Positions 1 through 11,379 are shown, counted from the stretch's first letter. The stretch is DNA of 64,000 nucleotides from Pomphorhynchus laevis (GCA_012934845.2 WNNJ02002378.1:1-64000); one strand, 5' to 3'. A program made the numbers and translations. Notes: generated by a model not told the origin, from the sequence alone.

Positions 1-2565
1 GAGATGTATGATTAAAACGACGAAGACTGAGGAGAATTCGGACGGCTGCGTTGACGATGCGTTGTAGTGGAAGAAGAATGGATTTAGGTGAGTTAAACAA
101 TAAACTAAGGCAGTAATCAAGTCTTGAGAAAATGATTGATATGAGAGTCATACAAGAAGGGAAATCGATCAATCTACGAACTTGACGGAGGTTGCGGAGT
201 AATGAGCGTACTTAATCTCTAACGAAAGGTTTAAGTGAAAGTCGGTTGTCAAAATGGAAGCCTAGGAAAACGAGATTATCAACGATTGGAAGAATTGTAG
301 AATTTAATGATACGGAGGGAGGTTCGAAGCCGAGGCGTCGAGGTAGGATCCACATAATTTTGGATTTATCAGGATTCAGAGAAAGGCGAAGGGAAGAAAG
401 ATGATTGGAAATTGAGACAAGACAGTCGGAAACAGAAACACTAAGATCGCGAATACGATAAACAGGTGCATGAGCATAGATGAGAATGTCATCAGCATAT
501 TGCATAACATGGAAGTTAAATTTATGAGAAATCGAAGACAAATCACCAAGAAGAAGAGAGAAAAGTATAGGGCCTAATACGGAGCCTTGCGGAACACCGG
601 ACGGAATGGACGAAGGATGGGAGAGAGAAGAGTTAGAATATACGCGAAATGTACGGTTTGATAGATATGAAGAAAACCATGATACAGTGGGTAAAGAGAA
701 GCCATAATCATGACGAAGGCGATGGAGAAGAATCGAGTGATCGACGATGTCAAAAGCAGACGATAGATCAAGAGAAACTATGACACTACATAATTTATGA
801 TCGCGCGATATGAGTAAGTCGTTATAAACTTTAAGACATGCAATTTCGGTAGAGTAATTAGAGCGAAAAGCGGCTTGGAAGGGAGGAAATAAGTTAGAGG
901 AATAGAGATATGTATTAACTTGCTTAAGAACGAGACGCTCAAGGAGTTTAGAGAGGGTTGGGAGAAGTGAGATTGGACGGTACGAAGATGGTAGTGAAGA
1001 GTCGAGAGATTGCTTTTTGATGATAGGACGAACAGTGGCGCATTTCCAGATGGAAGGAAATGTACAGCTACGGATGGACGAGTTAAACAATGTGGTTAGG
1101 AAGGGTAAGATAAAAGTGCAGATATTTTTAAGTAAGTGAGTGGGAATTGGGTCAGAAGGAGAGGTTTTATTAGGTAATGACAGCAGAACCGAAGAAACTT
1201 CATCAGACGAAACGGGAAGAAGGTGGAATAGTTCTGGGAGGGAAGTATTTAAAGAGAAGAGTGGGTACAGTGGCTACGGGTAGTAGGGAAAGTAAATTAG
1301 ATAGCTTAGTTTGTAGATAAGAAGAAAATTCATCAGGATTTATATTACAAGGGGTAGATGATCGTGAAAGAATTGAGTTTAAGATTTTCCAATGAGATTT
1401 CGAGTTGGAAGATGACTCGAGTTGATTTCGCCAAAAGAGAGTACGTTTAGTACGTATAAGAATGAGATGTGAACGGCGTTGAGAAAAGTAGGAATCACGA
1501 AGATTTGGAGGGAGTGAGTCGGGTGAACGTTTAAGAAAGCGTTTATACATACGAAAAGAGTGACGGAGTCGACGCTTAGAAAGACTACAGTCAGAATCGA
1601 ACCAGGGAGCATGGCGCAAGCGCTGGGAACGTCGAAGTCGACTAGGTAGAAGGTTATTGAGGATCGACGTAAGTTCAGAATCAAACAGAATGCAGAGATC
1701 ATCGGGAGAGAGATAGTTAAGAGGAAGTGAAAAGAGTGAAGAATTGAGTAAGGATGTGCAGAGAATAGGGATATCGAGAAGCTTCCAGGGTCGACTAGGT
1801 GTAGATAATGGTAAAGGCGGAGAAGGAGGATGGGGACCAGTAAGAGTAAGAGTGACAAGGAAATGATCGGACAAACCAGGATCAGTAATTGACAAGGAAG
1901 TATAGTCATTGAAGCAGTTAGGGACAGCAATGATGTCGAGAGCACCGCCGAGAATATGAGTTGGGCTTGTTGAAAGTAATTTATAGTTAAAATCAGAAAA
2001 AAGATTAGTTAAAGTGATAGAGTCAGAGTCAGACGGGCGATCAAGACGAATGTTAAAGTCACCGAGAACAAAAGAAGGAGTATAAGGCAATGAACAGTGA
2101 GACATTAGATCTGCAAGGTCGTTAAAGAAGATACGTGATGGGGCAACTGAACCTGGCCGGTATACAATCACAAGTTCCAGAGGGAAAGGCGTTGATAATC
2201 TGCATATGAGTAATTCGAACGAGGTGTAACGGATGTTAACGTTGATTTTACGTAAAGACATTGGGTGACGAGCAATGGCAACAATACCGCCATGGTTAGA
2301 CGCAGTAGATGTATGAGATGTAATTTGACGAGCTGATTCAACTAGAGAACAACCAGAGCGACATAGACGACGAATAGCAAGATCGTTGGAGTCAGTGTGC
2401 CAGGATTCGGTAATGCAGAGAATATCGATAGATAATTGATCGAAGATCGAGAAGCATATCAGCTTTATGAAGAATGGAGCGAGTATTGAATAGACTAAGA
2501 CGAAAAGTATGCTTAGGAGCGAGATCGACTAGCGAAGAAGACAAGGGGGAGAGATGGGACGCCAT
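1..2565 (-). pseudogene. LINE A1 ORF2: AP-like endonuclease plus reverse transcriptase, broken
   Basis: In active relatives this protein nicks target DNA and primes reverse transcription of the element RNA there. The first ATG is at 2565. The endonuclease half shows ITESWHT, GDFNIR, LDIIA and SDHFLV (about 2440-1840), which are the catalytic landmarks of APE-type LINE endonucleases. The RT half shows SSYRPISLLP, LDLSSAFDIVDH, SGVPQGSVLGP and YADD (about 1010-480). The frame shifts near 2450 and near 1270, and a TAA stop at 212-214 falls where copy A2 (about 22930) has a lysine codon. The protein continues in frame beyond the stop to the window start (thumb region). It is a LINE pseudogene, not a host gene. 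Confidence 0.8.
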
Positions 2566-2599
2566 CGAATTTTTGGCCTTGTGTGAAGAACGTGAAAAT

Positions 2600-3852
2600 T
2601 TCCGTTGATTTTACGTATAGATAAGGATGACTCGCCGTTTGTTTCACGTCGATGTTTTTCAATGCGAGCTAAATTGAGCTGGGCAATATCAGAAGGGGAG
2701 CGGTCAGGAAAGATACCGCAAGTAGATGAAGTGGTAAGAAGTTTAAAACGTTGGGAGAGTACCGAAGAGGCATGTGAACTATGTCGGAAAACGATTTTTA
2801 AGAGTGGAGGACTGAGATGATTTGATTTAGTGGATTTGTTTAAACGAATAAAGGATACAGGAGCGATATTATTGAAGAGTGATGGGTTATCATCAGGAAG
2901 AATGGTTGCTAGGATAGACCTGAAAGCAGATACATCATCATCGAGGCGAGATTGTGGAGAAGCAGATTCGGAAAGCTTTAAGTTTGATATGATTATACAG
3001 CGATCGCGCGAAGGAAAACGATTTCGTGGAAGTGGTGGACGGACAGAGCTGGTTGGAGTCGAGGTAGATGAGCAGATAGAAGTGGAAATGACAGGGGTGC
3101 TTGATAAAGAATTAATATTTGTTGGAGCAAGTGTGACAGGAGCGGGGTGTTGAATCGGTTGATCAGAGATGTGACTGGATATGATTTTAAATGAAGGATG
3201 TAACTTATTGGGAAGTGTTACGTGGGAGGTAGAGTAAGGAGAATTAAAATAGGTTGGGGCATGAGTGACTGGAATGGAGTGTTGAATTAGTTGATCGGAA
3301 ATGTTACTGGAAATGATTTTGATGGAAGGGTGTAAATTATTGAGAGGTGATACAGGGGGGTCGAGTAAGGAGTTCGTGAGGAGAATAAAGAAGTTTGAGA
3401 TTTATTTAGATTGGGGGAGGAATAGGAAAGAGGAGGTACGAGATGAAAAGCTTTGCCGTTAGCATTGTTAGAATGAGAAAGATTAATGGAAGTTTGGTAC
3501 GTAGTTGAACGAGGAGTGTGTGAGAGAGTAGGTTTAATAATGGGATTATATGATGCGAAGTCAGGTGTTGATGCGAGGGAAACATCTAAAACAGCATTGG
3601 TTTGAGTGGTCGTGTGTGATACAGGAGTAGATGAGCAGGATAACTGTAGTAGTCGTACTGATGTACAGAAACCGCAAGTGAAATGTTTAAGTTTATACAC
3701 TGAGTGGTCGGATATTTTAACACGAACAAGTGTCCATACATCGCAATCTTTGAATCGCATCCAACTTCAAAGCTGGTATAACCATCATTGCATTTAGATG
3801 TGGAAGATTGTTGATCAGGAACAGGGATCTGAGATCGCGCTTTTTTAGGCAT
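2600..3852 (-). pseudogene. LINE A1 ORF1, PHD-like cysteine cluster, broken
   Basis: The ORF begins with MPKKARS at 3852. The frame shifts near 3745. Across that point there is a zinc-finger-like run with spaced cysteines and a tryptophan (VGCDSKIA then DCDVWTLVRVK and FTCGFC), the layout seen in PHD-type ORF1 proteins of CR1-like elements. A very similar cluster (VACGSVNC, NIWSKINVK, FCCGVC) opens the LINE ORF1 at 35762. The rest is Ser/Thr/Pro-rich low-complexity coding sequence that fades by about 2600. ORF1 proteins of this group bind the element RNA. Domain assignment rests on cysteine spacing alone. Confidence 0.55.
3140..3378. repeat. Imperfect tandem duplication inside LINE A1 ORF1
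   Basis: Two units of roughly 110 bp with a period near 128 bp share the order gtgttgaat, gttgatc, atgattttna, tgaaggatgtaa and gagtaaggag. The first starts near 3140 and the second near 3268. It is an internal ORF1 duplication. Confidence 0.55.
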
Positions 3853-3879
3853 GACCTTTTATCGATAGATTGAGCTCAA

Positions 3880-3900
3880 TCCGCGAGCGTAGCGAGCGGA
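3880..3900. promoter_or_regulatory. GC-rich quasi-palindrome before LINE A1 ORF1
   Basis: A 21-bp sequence with complementary ends TCCGC/GCGGA and a repeated GCGAGCG core separates the 5' minisatellite from ORF1. A 21-mer differing at one base lies in the same place at 35555-35575. A role as internal promoter or factor-binding site is inference. Confidence 0.5.
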
Positions 3901-3960
3901 ACTGACAGGAATAATCTGGAACTGACAGGAATAATCTGGAACTGACAGGAATAATCTGGA
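3901..3960 (-). repeat. 5'-UTR minisatellite of LINE A1, 3 x 20 bp
   Basis: Three perfect copies of ACTGACAGGAATAATCTGGA stand end to end. In the element orientation the unit reads TCCAGATTATTCCTGTCAGT, which shares TCCAGATT and CAGT with the 13-bp unit at 35482-35557. It marks the 5' end of the element. Confidence 0.9.
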
Positions 3961-3967
3961 ATGTATG

Positions 3968-4385
3968 TTTATAAGAAACCAAAATATTTTTAAGGTCTTA
4001 CTAGGACTTCTTCAGAACAATCTATAATACAAAGAAACAGCAGAATTGTTAGCAATAATTAATTATGTCATAATTAGTTAGGTGTTGAACTAATATAATA
4101 TAGCGTGTCACAAACACGTTTCCTATGTTATATCTTGCCACATAAGTGGTGGAGCTTGTGTTAGGCCTTGTGGACATTCTGCCATTAACTGTGCAATCCA
4201 AAACATCTCTCTCGATTTACGTACTCGAGCATTCACCAAACCACTTTCGATGATGATGTAGTTATACGTTTCTAAGGCGTGAAGCGTGAGTGCGTGTGTG
4301 TACTGCTCCATCTGTTGGACTTCGTTTTTTAATGTCTGCACGTCTGTTATTTATTCTTATATTCAGACCATTAGAGGTTTCATCG
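3968..4385 (-). repeat. Left inverted terminal repeat of Penelope-like D
   Basis: This stretch is the reverse complement, with scattered mismatches, of 6129-6545. It contains the last part of the GIY-YIG coding sequence and the 3' UTR. A hammerhead-like CTGAAGA box is also here on the minus strand, but the following GAAAC box has been lost. Confidence 0.85.
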
Positions 4386-6070
4386 ACATATTGTTTGTCA
4401 CATCTTACGCATGTCGCCAAATAAACACAATTGTTCGTAATACAGTTTGTGTCTGCTCGTAGATTATAACTAAGGCCGGTGATGCTACTGAAAAATCTCT
4501 TTGATATCGGTATTAGTCCACATGTTTTACAACGAGATTTATCGCATGGCTTACTGTAGTGAATTTGGGTTTTCGGTACACTGATTTCACTTATTAATTC
4601 ATCTTTGATCCTTGCGGAAACTAAATGCTTTCTTAACGTATTTTCGACTTTAAAATATACAATGGTCGGCTTTCCGTTAATATCAATCTCTTTGTATGCT
4701 TTTAGCATGTCCCGATTTAAACCACTTAATGCTGGATGATATGGGAGTAAGCATAACGTTTTGTTTTCTTTTGGTCCGACTTTATCTAATAGCTCCTTTC
4801 TTGTTATACTTCGTATTTTCTGTAGCTCCTGATCAATTTGACGTTTATGATAGCCTCTCTTCATAAGATATTTAATTACTTGTTCTATAGCTTCCCACTT
4901 CCCATTTGATGTACTCAAAATTTTGATCATCCTACTAAATTCATTTTGTATCATGGATCGTTTCGTGGTACTGCAGTGAAAGCTAGCTTTGTGAAGATAT
5001 TTTGCAGTTGATTCTAGTTTTCTATAAGGTCGTGTAATGTAGTTAGTTCTGCCTCCAATCACCTCTTTATCAATTGTAACGTCAAGGAAATGGGGTGGCC
5101 AACTTCTGTCGCATGTGAATGTCATCGGTCCTTCATTCAGGTGCGCTACAAAGTCATTCAATGCATCTTCTCCTGCTGTCCATATAATGAATATATCGTC
5201 TAGATATCTTAACCAGGTGTGTGGTTTATGTTTGGCTGTAGACATTTTATTCGTTTCGAACATATCCATGAACAATACAGCATATGAAGGAGCTAGTGGT
5301 GTGCCCATTGCGGTTCCTGATATTTGTAAATACATTTGGTCGATAAATTGCATTATGTTATTACGAAGAACAATTTATGTTGCTTCCAGTATCATTTCAG
5401 CTGTTAAATTATTCAATAATTTCGTTGCTTCTCTCACAGCTTCAAGTCCATCTTTGGTTGGAATATTTGTGTACAGAGATTCCACATCGAGAGTCAATAG
5501 GATAGCATTCTGTGGAATGTTAAGTTTGATCTCTTCAAATTTCCTCAACAAATCATCGGTACTTTCAATATGAGCTTTGATATTTTGTAAAAGTGGTTTT
5601 AATTTGAAATGAACCCATCTAGATAAGGCTTCAGTAGGAGTTCCTATACAGCTTACTATTGGTCGGCCAGGGCAAGGTATTTTGTCTTTGTGTATCTTGG
5701 GTAACATATAGAACTTCCCTGCTAGATTGCTTCCCGTTAGTAATTTTGCGCCTTCTATTGTATCAATTGTATCAAGCTCGCCTTTCTGTGTATATTTGGA
5801 CACAAACTCCGAGACTCGTTCAGATGCTTGTGCTAGAACTTTACTTGATGATTGTGAGTATGTGTCTAAATTGAGGTGTCGTTTTGCTTCTGATATGTAT
5901 TCGTTTCGATCCCAGAGCACAATCTTTCCACCTTTATCAGCTGGTTTAATTACAATGTCTTTCCGATTTCTTAGTTCGTTTAAAGCTTTAACTTGTGCTC
6001 TTGTGAGATTGGGCTTAGATCGATAATTTGGAGGAAAATTTGAATATTTCATAAATATCTTTCTTCCCAT
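4125..6070 (-). pseudogene. Penelope-like D polyprotein: RT plus GIY-YIG endonuclease
   Basis: The reading frame runs from 6070 to 5375, meets one in-frame TAA (5375-5377), and continues in the same frame from 5374 to 4262. RT blocks are IVIKPADKGGKIV, FYMLPKIHKDKIPCPGRPI, LTLDVESLYTNIP, GTAMGTPLAPSYA and YLDDIFI, diagnostic of Penelope-like RTs. After a cysteine-containing linker (CDKSRCKTC) comes the GIY-YIG start CVYLATCVRCDKQYVDETS, with YVDET in place of the usual YVGqT. The end of the nuclease (ESGLVNARVRKSREMFWIAQL) is in another frame at 4341-4123, so there is a frameshift near 4300. About 600 aa are visible; the N-terminus is truncated. Recently active by appearance, now dead. Confidence 0.85.
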
Positions 6071-6128
6071 TGCATTTATTGCAGCATTCTTCGATGTAGT
6101 GTCTTTTATAGATCCAAAACATATCGGT

Positions 6129-6545
6129 GAAACCTCTAATGGTCTGAATATAAGAATAAATAACTAACGTGCAGACATTAAAAAACGAAATCCAACAGAT
6201 GGCGCAGTAGCACACGCACTCACGCATCACGCCTTAGAAACGTATAACTACGTCATCATCGAAAGTGGTTTGGTGAATGCTCGAGTACGTAAATCGAGAG
6301 AGATGTTTTGGATTGCACAGTTAATGGCAGAATGTCCACAAGGCCTAACACAAGCTCCACCACTTATGTGGCAAGATATAACATAGGAAACGTGTTTGTG
6401 ACACGCTATATTATATTAGTTCAACACCTAACTAATTATGACATAATTAATTATTGCTAACAATTCTGCTGTTTCTTTGTATTATAGATTGTTCTGAAGA
6501 AGTTCTAGTAAGGGACGAAACGTTAAAATAAATTATTGTTTTTGG
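6129..6545 (+). repeat. Right inverted terminal repeat: 3' end of an opposite Penelope-like D copy
   Basis: On the plus strand this encodes the GIY-YIG tail (ESGLVNARVRKSREMFWIAQL, then GLTQAPPLMWQDIT and a stop at about 6385), followed by the 3' UTR. It is the partner of 3968-4385 and abuts the truncated N-terminus of the minus-strand ORF. Confidence 0.85.
6494..6521 (+). ncRNA. Hammerhead-ribozyme-like core in Penelope-like D terminus
   Basis: The order CTGAAGA (6494-6500), GTTC (6502-6505), a short loop, GGAC (6513-6516), GAAAC (6517-6521) matches the hammerhead pattern CUGANGA - helix II - GAAA, and GTTC pairs with GGAC. Penelope-like elements are known to carry minimal type I hammerheads in their terminal repeats. 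I could not assign helix I with certainty, so this is a candidate. Confidence 0.45.
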
Positions 6546-6639
6546 TCTTTACCGGTTCACAAAATTTTACTCTGAAAATATATATACACTAAGATAATTG
6601 TTTGACCACATTCGGGGATCCTCTAATGGGATGTCAGCC

Positions 6640-6723
6640 ATATAGTTCAATTCAATTAATCAACCCGAATAATACACGATTGATAATTAATCAATCGGGT
6701 TGATTAATTGAATTGAACTATAT
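6640..6723. repeat. Perfect 29-bp-arm hairpin (foldback)
   Basis: 6640-6668 is the exact reverse complement of 6695-6723, with a 26-nt spacer. Arms begin ATATAGTTCAATTCAATTAA. It sits between Penelope-like D and the 3' end of LINE B1. It may be a tiny foldback element; no coding content. Confidence 0.9.
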
Positions 6724-6792
6724 ATATACAAGTAGGAAAATTAAAATTACACATAATATTCTCAAAATGTCTTAAAATTACACAATAAACAG

Positions 6793-9677
6793 TTAAAGAG
6801 CAGACGATCTGAGTAGTAGTGCTGTAAGTAAGAAGCTGCGCTTTAGCTTTTCTGTATGAGCAAGCTTAACTATGTTATTTGACTTTCGTAGATCGTATCG
6901 CTTTTCCATCCCTAAATATTGTGATGATGAAATTGTCAATAAATATTCTACAATGGATTCACGCGATTTCTTTTTTAAAATTCTGCTCATTGAAACTTCA
7001 AGTGGTTCTATATTCTTGCCACATATTTGCTGCCCTCGATTATGAATGCGAATAAGCTTTTTAATTTCAAAAGATGTCATGTCACAAAGTGTAGGATATG
7101 CATATAGTAGAATTGAACGCATGGTCGCATTGTAAACAAGCTCTAGTTGGTAGTCAAATACACCATTTTGCTTTAACACCTTTAGAAAGTATAGACGCTT
7201 AGCACATTTAGATGCGGTATCTTCAACATGCCTCTTCCAAGACAAGTTCGAGTCAAATATCAAGCCCACAATCTTTAAGTAACTGACTCTCTATAGACCA
7301 AAGTTTAACAACATTGAATTAGAATGAGGTCGTTTAAACGCAAACTGAATAATTTTTGACTTCGTCACATTTATACTAAGATCGTTACACGAGCACCATT
7401 CTTTACGATTACTTAATTCCTGTTCAATTATAATGTTAGATTGTATATAGTTGTCCCCGCGGATTATTATAGTAAGATCGTATGCATATTTAAAACATTT
7501 TGACGAGGAACAACTGACACAGTAATTATTCATGTAAATTCCAAATAGAAGCGGTGCCGTTAAACTTCCTTGTGAAACACCTTTAAATATACAACGCAGT
7601 TCTGAATTTGATCATAGGTGAGATATAAATTGAAATCGATTATCTAAATAGGAGTTCAAAAAATTAATATGCCAATCAGAGAATCCTGCGTTTTTGAACT
7701 TTCTTAATAGTTTCGCATGAGATACGTTATCAAAGGCTTTCGAAATGTCAATCTGTAAAAGCTGTACTACAGGAAAGAAGCGATAGTCTAGAGTATCTAC
7801 CAAAACATGATGGATTGACAATAGAGCATTGTTTGTCGATCCTGCGGGTCGAAACGCAAATTGATTGTTGTCTAAATAGTTACTATATTTGTGATAAATT
7901 CGTCGACGAAAACAGCTTTCTAGTATTTTAGCGATGACCGGAAGCAACGATATTGGACGATCTGCCATTTTAGATATTGATTGACCTCCTTTCGGAACTA
8001 ACACAACCTTAGACATCTTCAAACAATCAGGAACATTTCCCGATCGAAATATTTCCGAAAATAAATGTGCTAAAGGTTCAGACAATACATCTTCCAAATA
8101 CTGGAGTATCCAAGCGGGCAGTCCTGGGCCACATGCTTTTTTTGAACTCGAGCGAGTTAATTCCAAACTTATTTCTGATGCGGAAACGACAACATCCAAT
8201 GATTTATAACGTATAGTTTCATTCGTAATCCTAGTTTTATCCAATACTGGCGTGATTTCCTCATTTATTTCATTTAAGGCAAATACTAAATCAGATTGAT
8301 TAAGGTTAGCAAAATCTGATTTACACCCACTAGGCTTTAGTCGTGAAATACCTTTCCAAAAGTCTGACGAATTCCCTGTACCTAGCAGTTCCAGAACAAA
8401 TGACTTATTGGAAATATTTATGAGACTGGAAAGTTTATCCGTTAATTGATTTTCTTTAAGTTTTCTATTTCATGCGCTTGATTTCTTTTGAAATCAATCT
8501 CTTTTATTAGAGGAGTCATCCATTTAGAATCCCGATTATAAATCGACAAGAATTTACGCGGAATACAAGAATCGAAAGAACTCGATACACAACTAATTAA
8601 ATTATCCATTTTTAAAGAGTTGTAAAAAAGGATTTATTTTAACGTGGCAAATGCGTGCCAGCGCACGCTTACATGACCACAACAAAACAAAACTGTGAAT
8701 CAGGTGTCGAGAAGGTGTGAACGGAGGATGTGTTTGAATGTGATAAATGAGGGAGTTATGAGTAATCATCACTTGTAACGCACTGGAAACGTCAGTTTTT
8801 AAATTAAGCATATAATGTTCACGTTTGTCATATAACACCCGCTTTGTTGTAAGTTTGAGCTTAGTGTGGTTAAGAGGAGTTATTGGTATAGAGGAGTGGT
8901 CGGAGGTATGTAATGGTGCAATACGCTCTACTTTACTACATATTGAATCCACATTACAGTAAATTTTATCAAGATAAGCGCCTTTTCGCGTTGTAAAGTG
9001 AACGACCTGATTCAATCCTAATGAAGCGGCAGCGTGATCAAAGTTCAAGCGATTTAAATCACCTGCTAGTAAAAGGTTTTTATTTAATATAATAATTTCC
9101 TTTATAGAATGCTCTAAAATATCAAGTGCAACATCATGTTTACCACTTGGAGGGCGATAACATACTGCAACGACGAGGGCAAAACTTCTTGTTGCTGAAC
9201 ACTTGCTTACTTGTAATGCTAGACATTCAATATCAGCTTCCATAATGCTCTTAAATGTTGCGACTATTAGAGAACACGACGTACGGATGTATACTGCTAC
9301 ACCACTTCCCAAAGTCGTACGATTACATGTGAATAAGTCAAAGTGAGGAATAGTGTAACACTCCCAACAATCTTCGTCAAACCACGTTTCCGTAATCAAG
9401 ATGATATCAATTTTATGTATTTCTGCCTGGTATTCAAGATAAGATAACTTATTTCGAAGATATCTTGCATTAGTGTAAAATATGTAGGATACCGAAAACT
9501 CCTAACTCTCAATTTAGATTTTTCTGATTTCAAAGGTATGACCGAGTAAACGTATCTTATCGAATTTTGGCAAGCTACATTTGACTTCAACAAAAAATCT
9601 GACCCCATTTCAAGGCAACACGTTTCCTCGCTATCCGAAAATTCTGACCCGCAGGATTTTCGACTTGATCCTGACAC
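6793..9677 (-). pseudogene. LINE B1 ORF2: endonuclease plus RT, broken
   Basis: Starting at MSGSSRK (9677), the endonuclease shows ITETWFDEDCWE, GSGVAVYIR, LLAGDLNRL and TSDHSSIP. It is interrupted by a LINE A insertion at 8624-8752. The RT follows with GPGLPAWILQYLE, VLVPKGGQ, QLLQIDISKAFDNVSH and a C-terminal LGLIFDSNLSW-type thumb. The catalytic YADD is changed to YAYD. Frames break near 9480, 8244, 7612-7533 and 7290-7269. Same product as ORF2 of B2 (56757-60219). Function in a live copy would be target-primed reverse transcription. Confidence 0.75.
8624..8752 (-). mobile_element. 5'-truncated LINE A 3' end inside LINE B1
   Basis: About 129 bp match the 3' end of LINE A2 (23430-23557): the last codons (reading TPSRHLIHS in this frame), the 3'-UTR hairpin at 8653-8668 (GCGTGC/GCACGC) and a poly-A-like tail. 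Imperfect direct repeats GAGTTGT (8617-8623) and GAGTTAT (8753-8759) flank it, as expected for target-primed insertion. It happens to leave an open frame into the host LINE endonuclease. Confidence 0.8.
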
Positions 9678-10398
9678 TTTACATTATCTAGTTTGGTATT
9701 TGATCGCATTAGGTTTCTATGTTCAGAACTTAAATCGCGCCTTATCGTAATATCATTAAAAGCATGTCCTTTAGAACGTAATATAATTTTAGAAGCAGTT
9801 TTGCTTCCCGAAAAAAACTACTTTTAGTATACAACCACTTGATATTGCATGACTTTTATGTTTTCCTAACCAAAAAGCCCAAACAATCCTAATACTATTA
9901 GCGATTTATTTATCTTCATATGAAAACATAAGAGATAGTGTTATGCACTGTAACTAAATGTGAATCTACTTGGGCTTGTATCGATGCATTGGGTATTTCG
10001 GGTATATGTGAAAATATTAGACATCGTTCACTAGGGGCATATTTGCGTCGTGGTAAATTTGACTTTAAATTATTTGCGGTTGATCTAATTTCTGAAGTAA
10101 CACATCCAAATATGTTGCTATGTAAAGTTGAAGCCTGACAGTATAAGTTTCGTGCATTAGTAACTTGGGATCCGTGGTACAAGCTATTAGGGGTGCCTAC
10201 AATAGGTGTTTTTGTGTTTTTATTATATGACTTATGATAAGCGCGCGATTTATTATTACGATGGATATCAATTATAGAAGAATTTACGATTACTCTAGAG
10301 TGCGTAGTTCTATGTAAGAGAGTTAACTTAGAGGATTTTGTGGTAGTTTGCTGGGTAATATTCGAATTTTGAATAGGTGAAGTATGATCATCAATTAA

Positions 10399-11379
10399 AA
10401 ATCATTAAAATAATTAAATAATTTTACACTGTTCAATATACATACAACATCTAAACAATCAATATACAGTTCAAATAAATAAAAATAAAGATAAATAAAA
10501 TTTTAAGGAAAAACAGCGTCGCTATTCTTTTGATTCCGCCTTATCCGTGGACTTGTCTGCCTTTGACGTCTCCCCGTCCACGTTGCTGGATTCGGCAAGC
10601 TGTTGCAAGGTGTCTACATATTTGTCGGCATTTCGTACAGTCACGGTCCTCCGAGGCGGTAAGAAAAACAGCGTCGTTGTCCTCCTCTGTTGCTGCCACA
10701 TCCGTCGACTTCTCTGCCTCTGACGTCTTTCCGTTCCCCTTGCTGGATTCGGCAGGCTGTTGAGTGGCGTTCGCGGACACATATTTGTCGGCATCTCGTA
10801 CAGTCCCGGTCCTCCGAGGCGGATTGAATCCAGTGACAACAGCTGTGATTTCGTATAATCCAGGTAGCAGAGGCTTCCAATATCGCCTATTACTTGATTT
10901 GAATTGATAATTTGATTTGATTCTTTTGAATAGTCAAAAATCAATATTGACCCTGCGTTGGCGTCTACTGCACATGTATGCTCATCCAGTTCAAAATATT
11001 TTGGCACCAATTCTTCGTTTGTTATACAAATTGTAAGAGGAGATTTGCGGCTCATTATGCTGGTATTCTGGACGTCAAACGTGTCCATGTTTATTCCCCT
11101 TATCACATTGGGCGCATCAGTAAAGCCACCTGCAACCACAACCTTCCCCAGTCCCTTTGTTTCTTCGCATGTCGTCATGACGCTGAAATTAAGAAATGGG
11201 CCTACCAGGCTAACAAGTCGGCTAGGTGAAATACCCGAGCTTAAGCAGTAGGCTGGGCAAAATCCAAATAATCGATCAGGTATTCGAATTCCTCTCTTCA
11301 TTGACATAAGAAATACAGACATCACGATGTTGTGGCCCGCACTGTCCCCAGCAATCACAAAATTCTGTCCAGTCCAACC
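10399..11379 (-). mobile_element. 981-bp retro-inserted segment with hormone-sensitive-lipase fragment
   Basis: Perfect 12-bp direct repeats ATCATCAATTAA flank this block (10387-10398 and 11380-11391). It starts, minus strand, inside a lipase-like coding stretch: FVIAGDSAGHN, RIPDRLFGFCPAY and SPSRLVSLVGPFLNFSV. This matches the hormone-sensitive lipase nucleophile elbow (GDSAG) and the conserved ASPSRLLSLMDPLLP segment. The frame then runs on into unrecognised sequence (GKVVVAGGFTDAPN, a faint kelch-like look) and a Ser/Glu-rich tail. The 3' end is AT-rich, not a clean poly-A. It reads as a 5'-truncated mRNA-derived or chimeric retrocopy dropped into LINE ORF1. The lipase lacks its Asp and His, so it is not a functional enzyme. 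Confidence 0.65.
10509..10820. repeat. Tandem duplication, period about 155 bp, in the retro-insert tail
   Basis: Two units begin AAAAACAGCGTCG (about 10509 and 10664) and end GTCCTCCGAGGCGG. They encode related Ser/Glu-rich peptides (ADKYV then QLAESS or QQPAESS) in different frames because 155 is not a multiple of three. Confidence 0.75.

Larger units (their letters stand above)
1..3961 (-). mobile_element. LINE A1, CR1/L2-like non-LTR retrotransposon (3' end off window)
   Basis: A two-ORF non-LTR retrotransposon reads leftward. From its 5' end it shows three 20-bp tandem repeats (3901-3960), a GC-rich quasi-palindrome (3880-3900), a degraded ORF1 (3852 to about 2600) and ORF2 (from 2565 past the window start) with an AP-like endonuclease and a reverse transcriptase. 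RT blocks such as LDLSSAFDIVDHSILL and SGVPQGSVLGP with a YADD box resemble the CR1/L2 group; that clade call is inference. Three other pieces of the same family occur at 8624-8752, 21979-23562 and 31934-32703. The copy is inactive because of several reading-frame breaks. Confidence 0.85.
3968..6545 (-). mobile_element. Penelope-like element D with long inverted terminal repeats
   Basis: A Penelope-like retroelement on the minus strand encodes RT followed by a GIY-YIG endonuclease. About 415 bp at the left (3968-4385) recur inverted at the right (6129-6545). The right copy itself encodes, on the plus strand, the C-terminal part of the GIY-YIG domain, so it is the 3' end of a second, 5'-truncated copy in opposite orientation. 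Head-to-head and inverted terminal repeats of this kind are a known Penelope trait. The N-terminal part of the ORF is missing at the inverted-repeat join. Confidence 0.85.

Noticed and set aside
1379-1945. A 188-aa minus-strand open frame overlapping LINE A1
   Set aside because: It is a shadow in another frame of the endonuclease-coding part of ORF2 (1203-2261) and has no domain of its own.
2605-3153. Two plus-strand open frames of 71 and 107 aa
   Set aside because: They are antisense to the LINE A1 ORF1 region and carry no recognisable motif.
11080-11170. Kelch repeat in the retro-insert (VVVAGGFTDAPN)
   Set aside because: One glycine pair is not enough to call a kelch motif; it is mentioned only as a faint resemblance.
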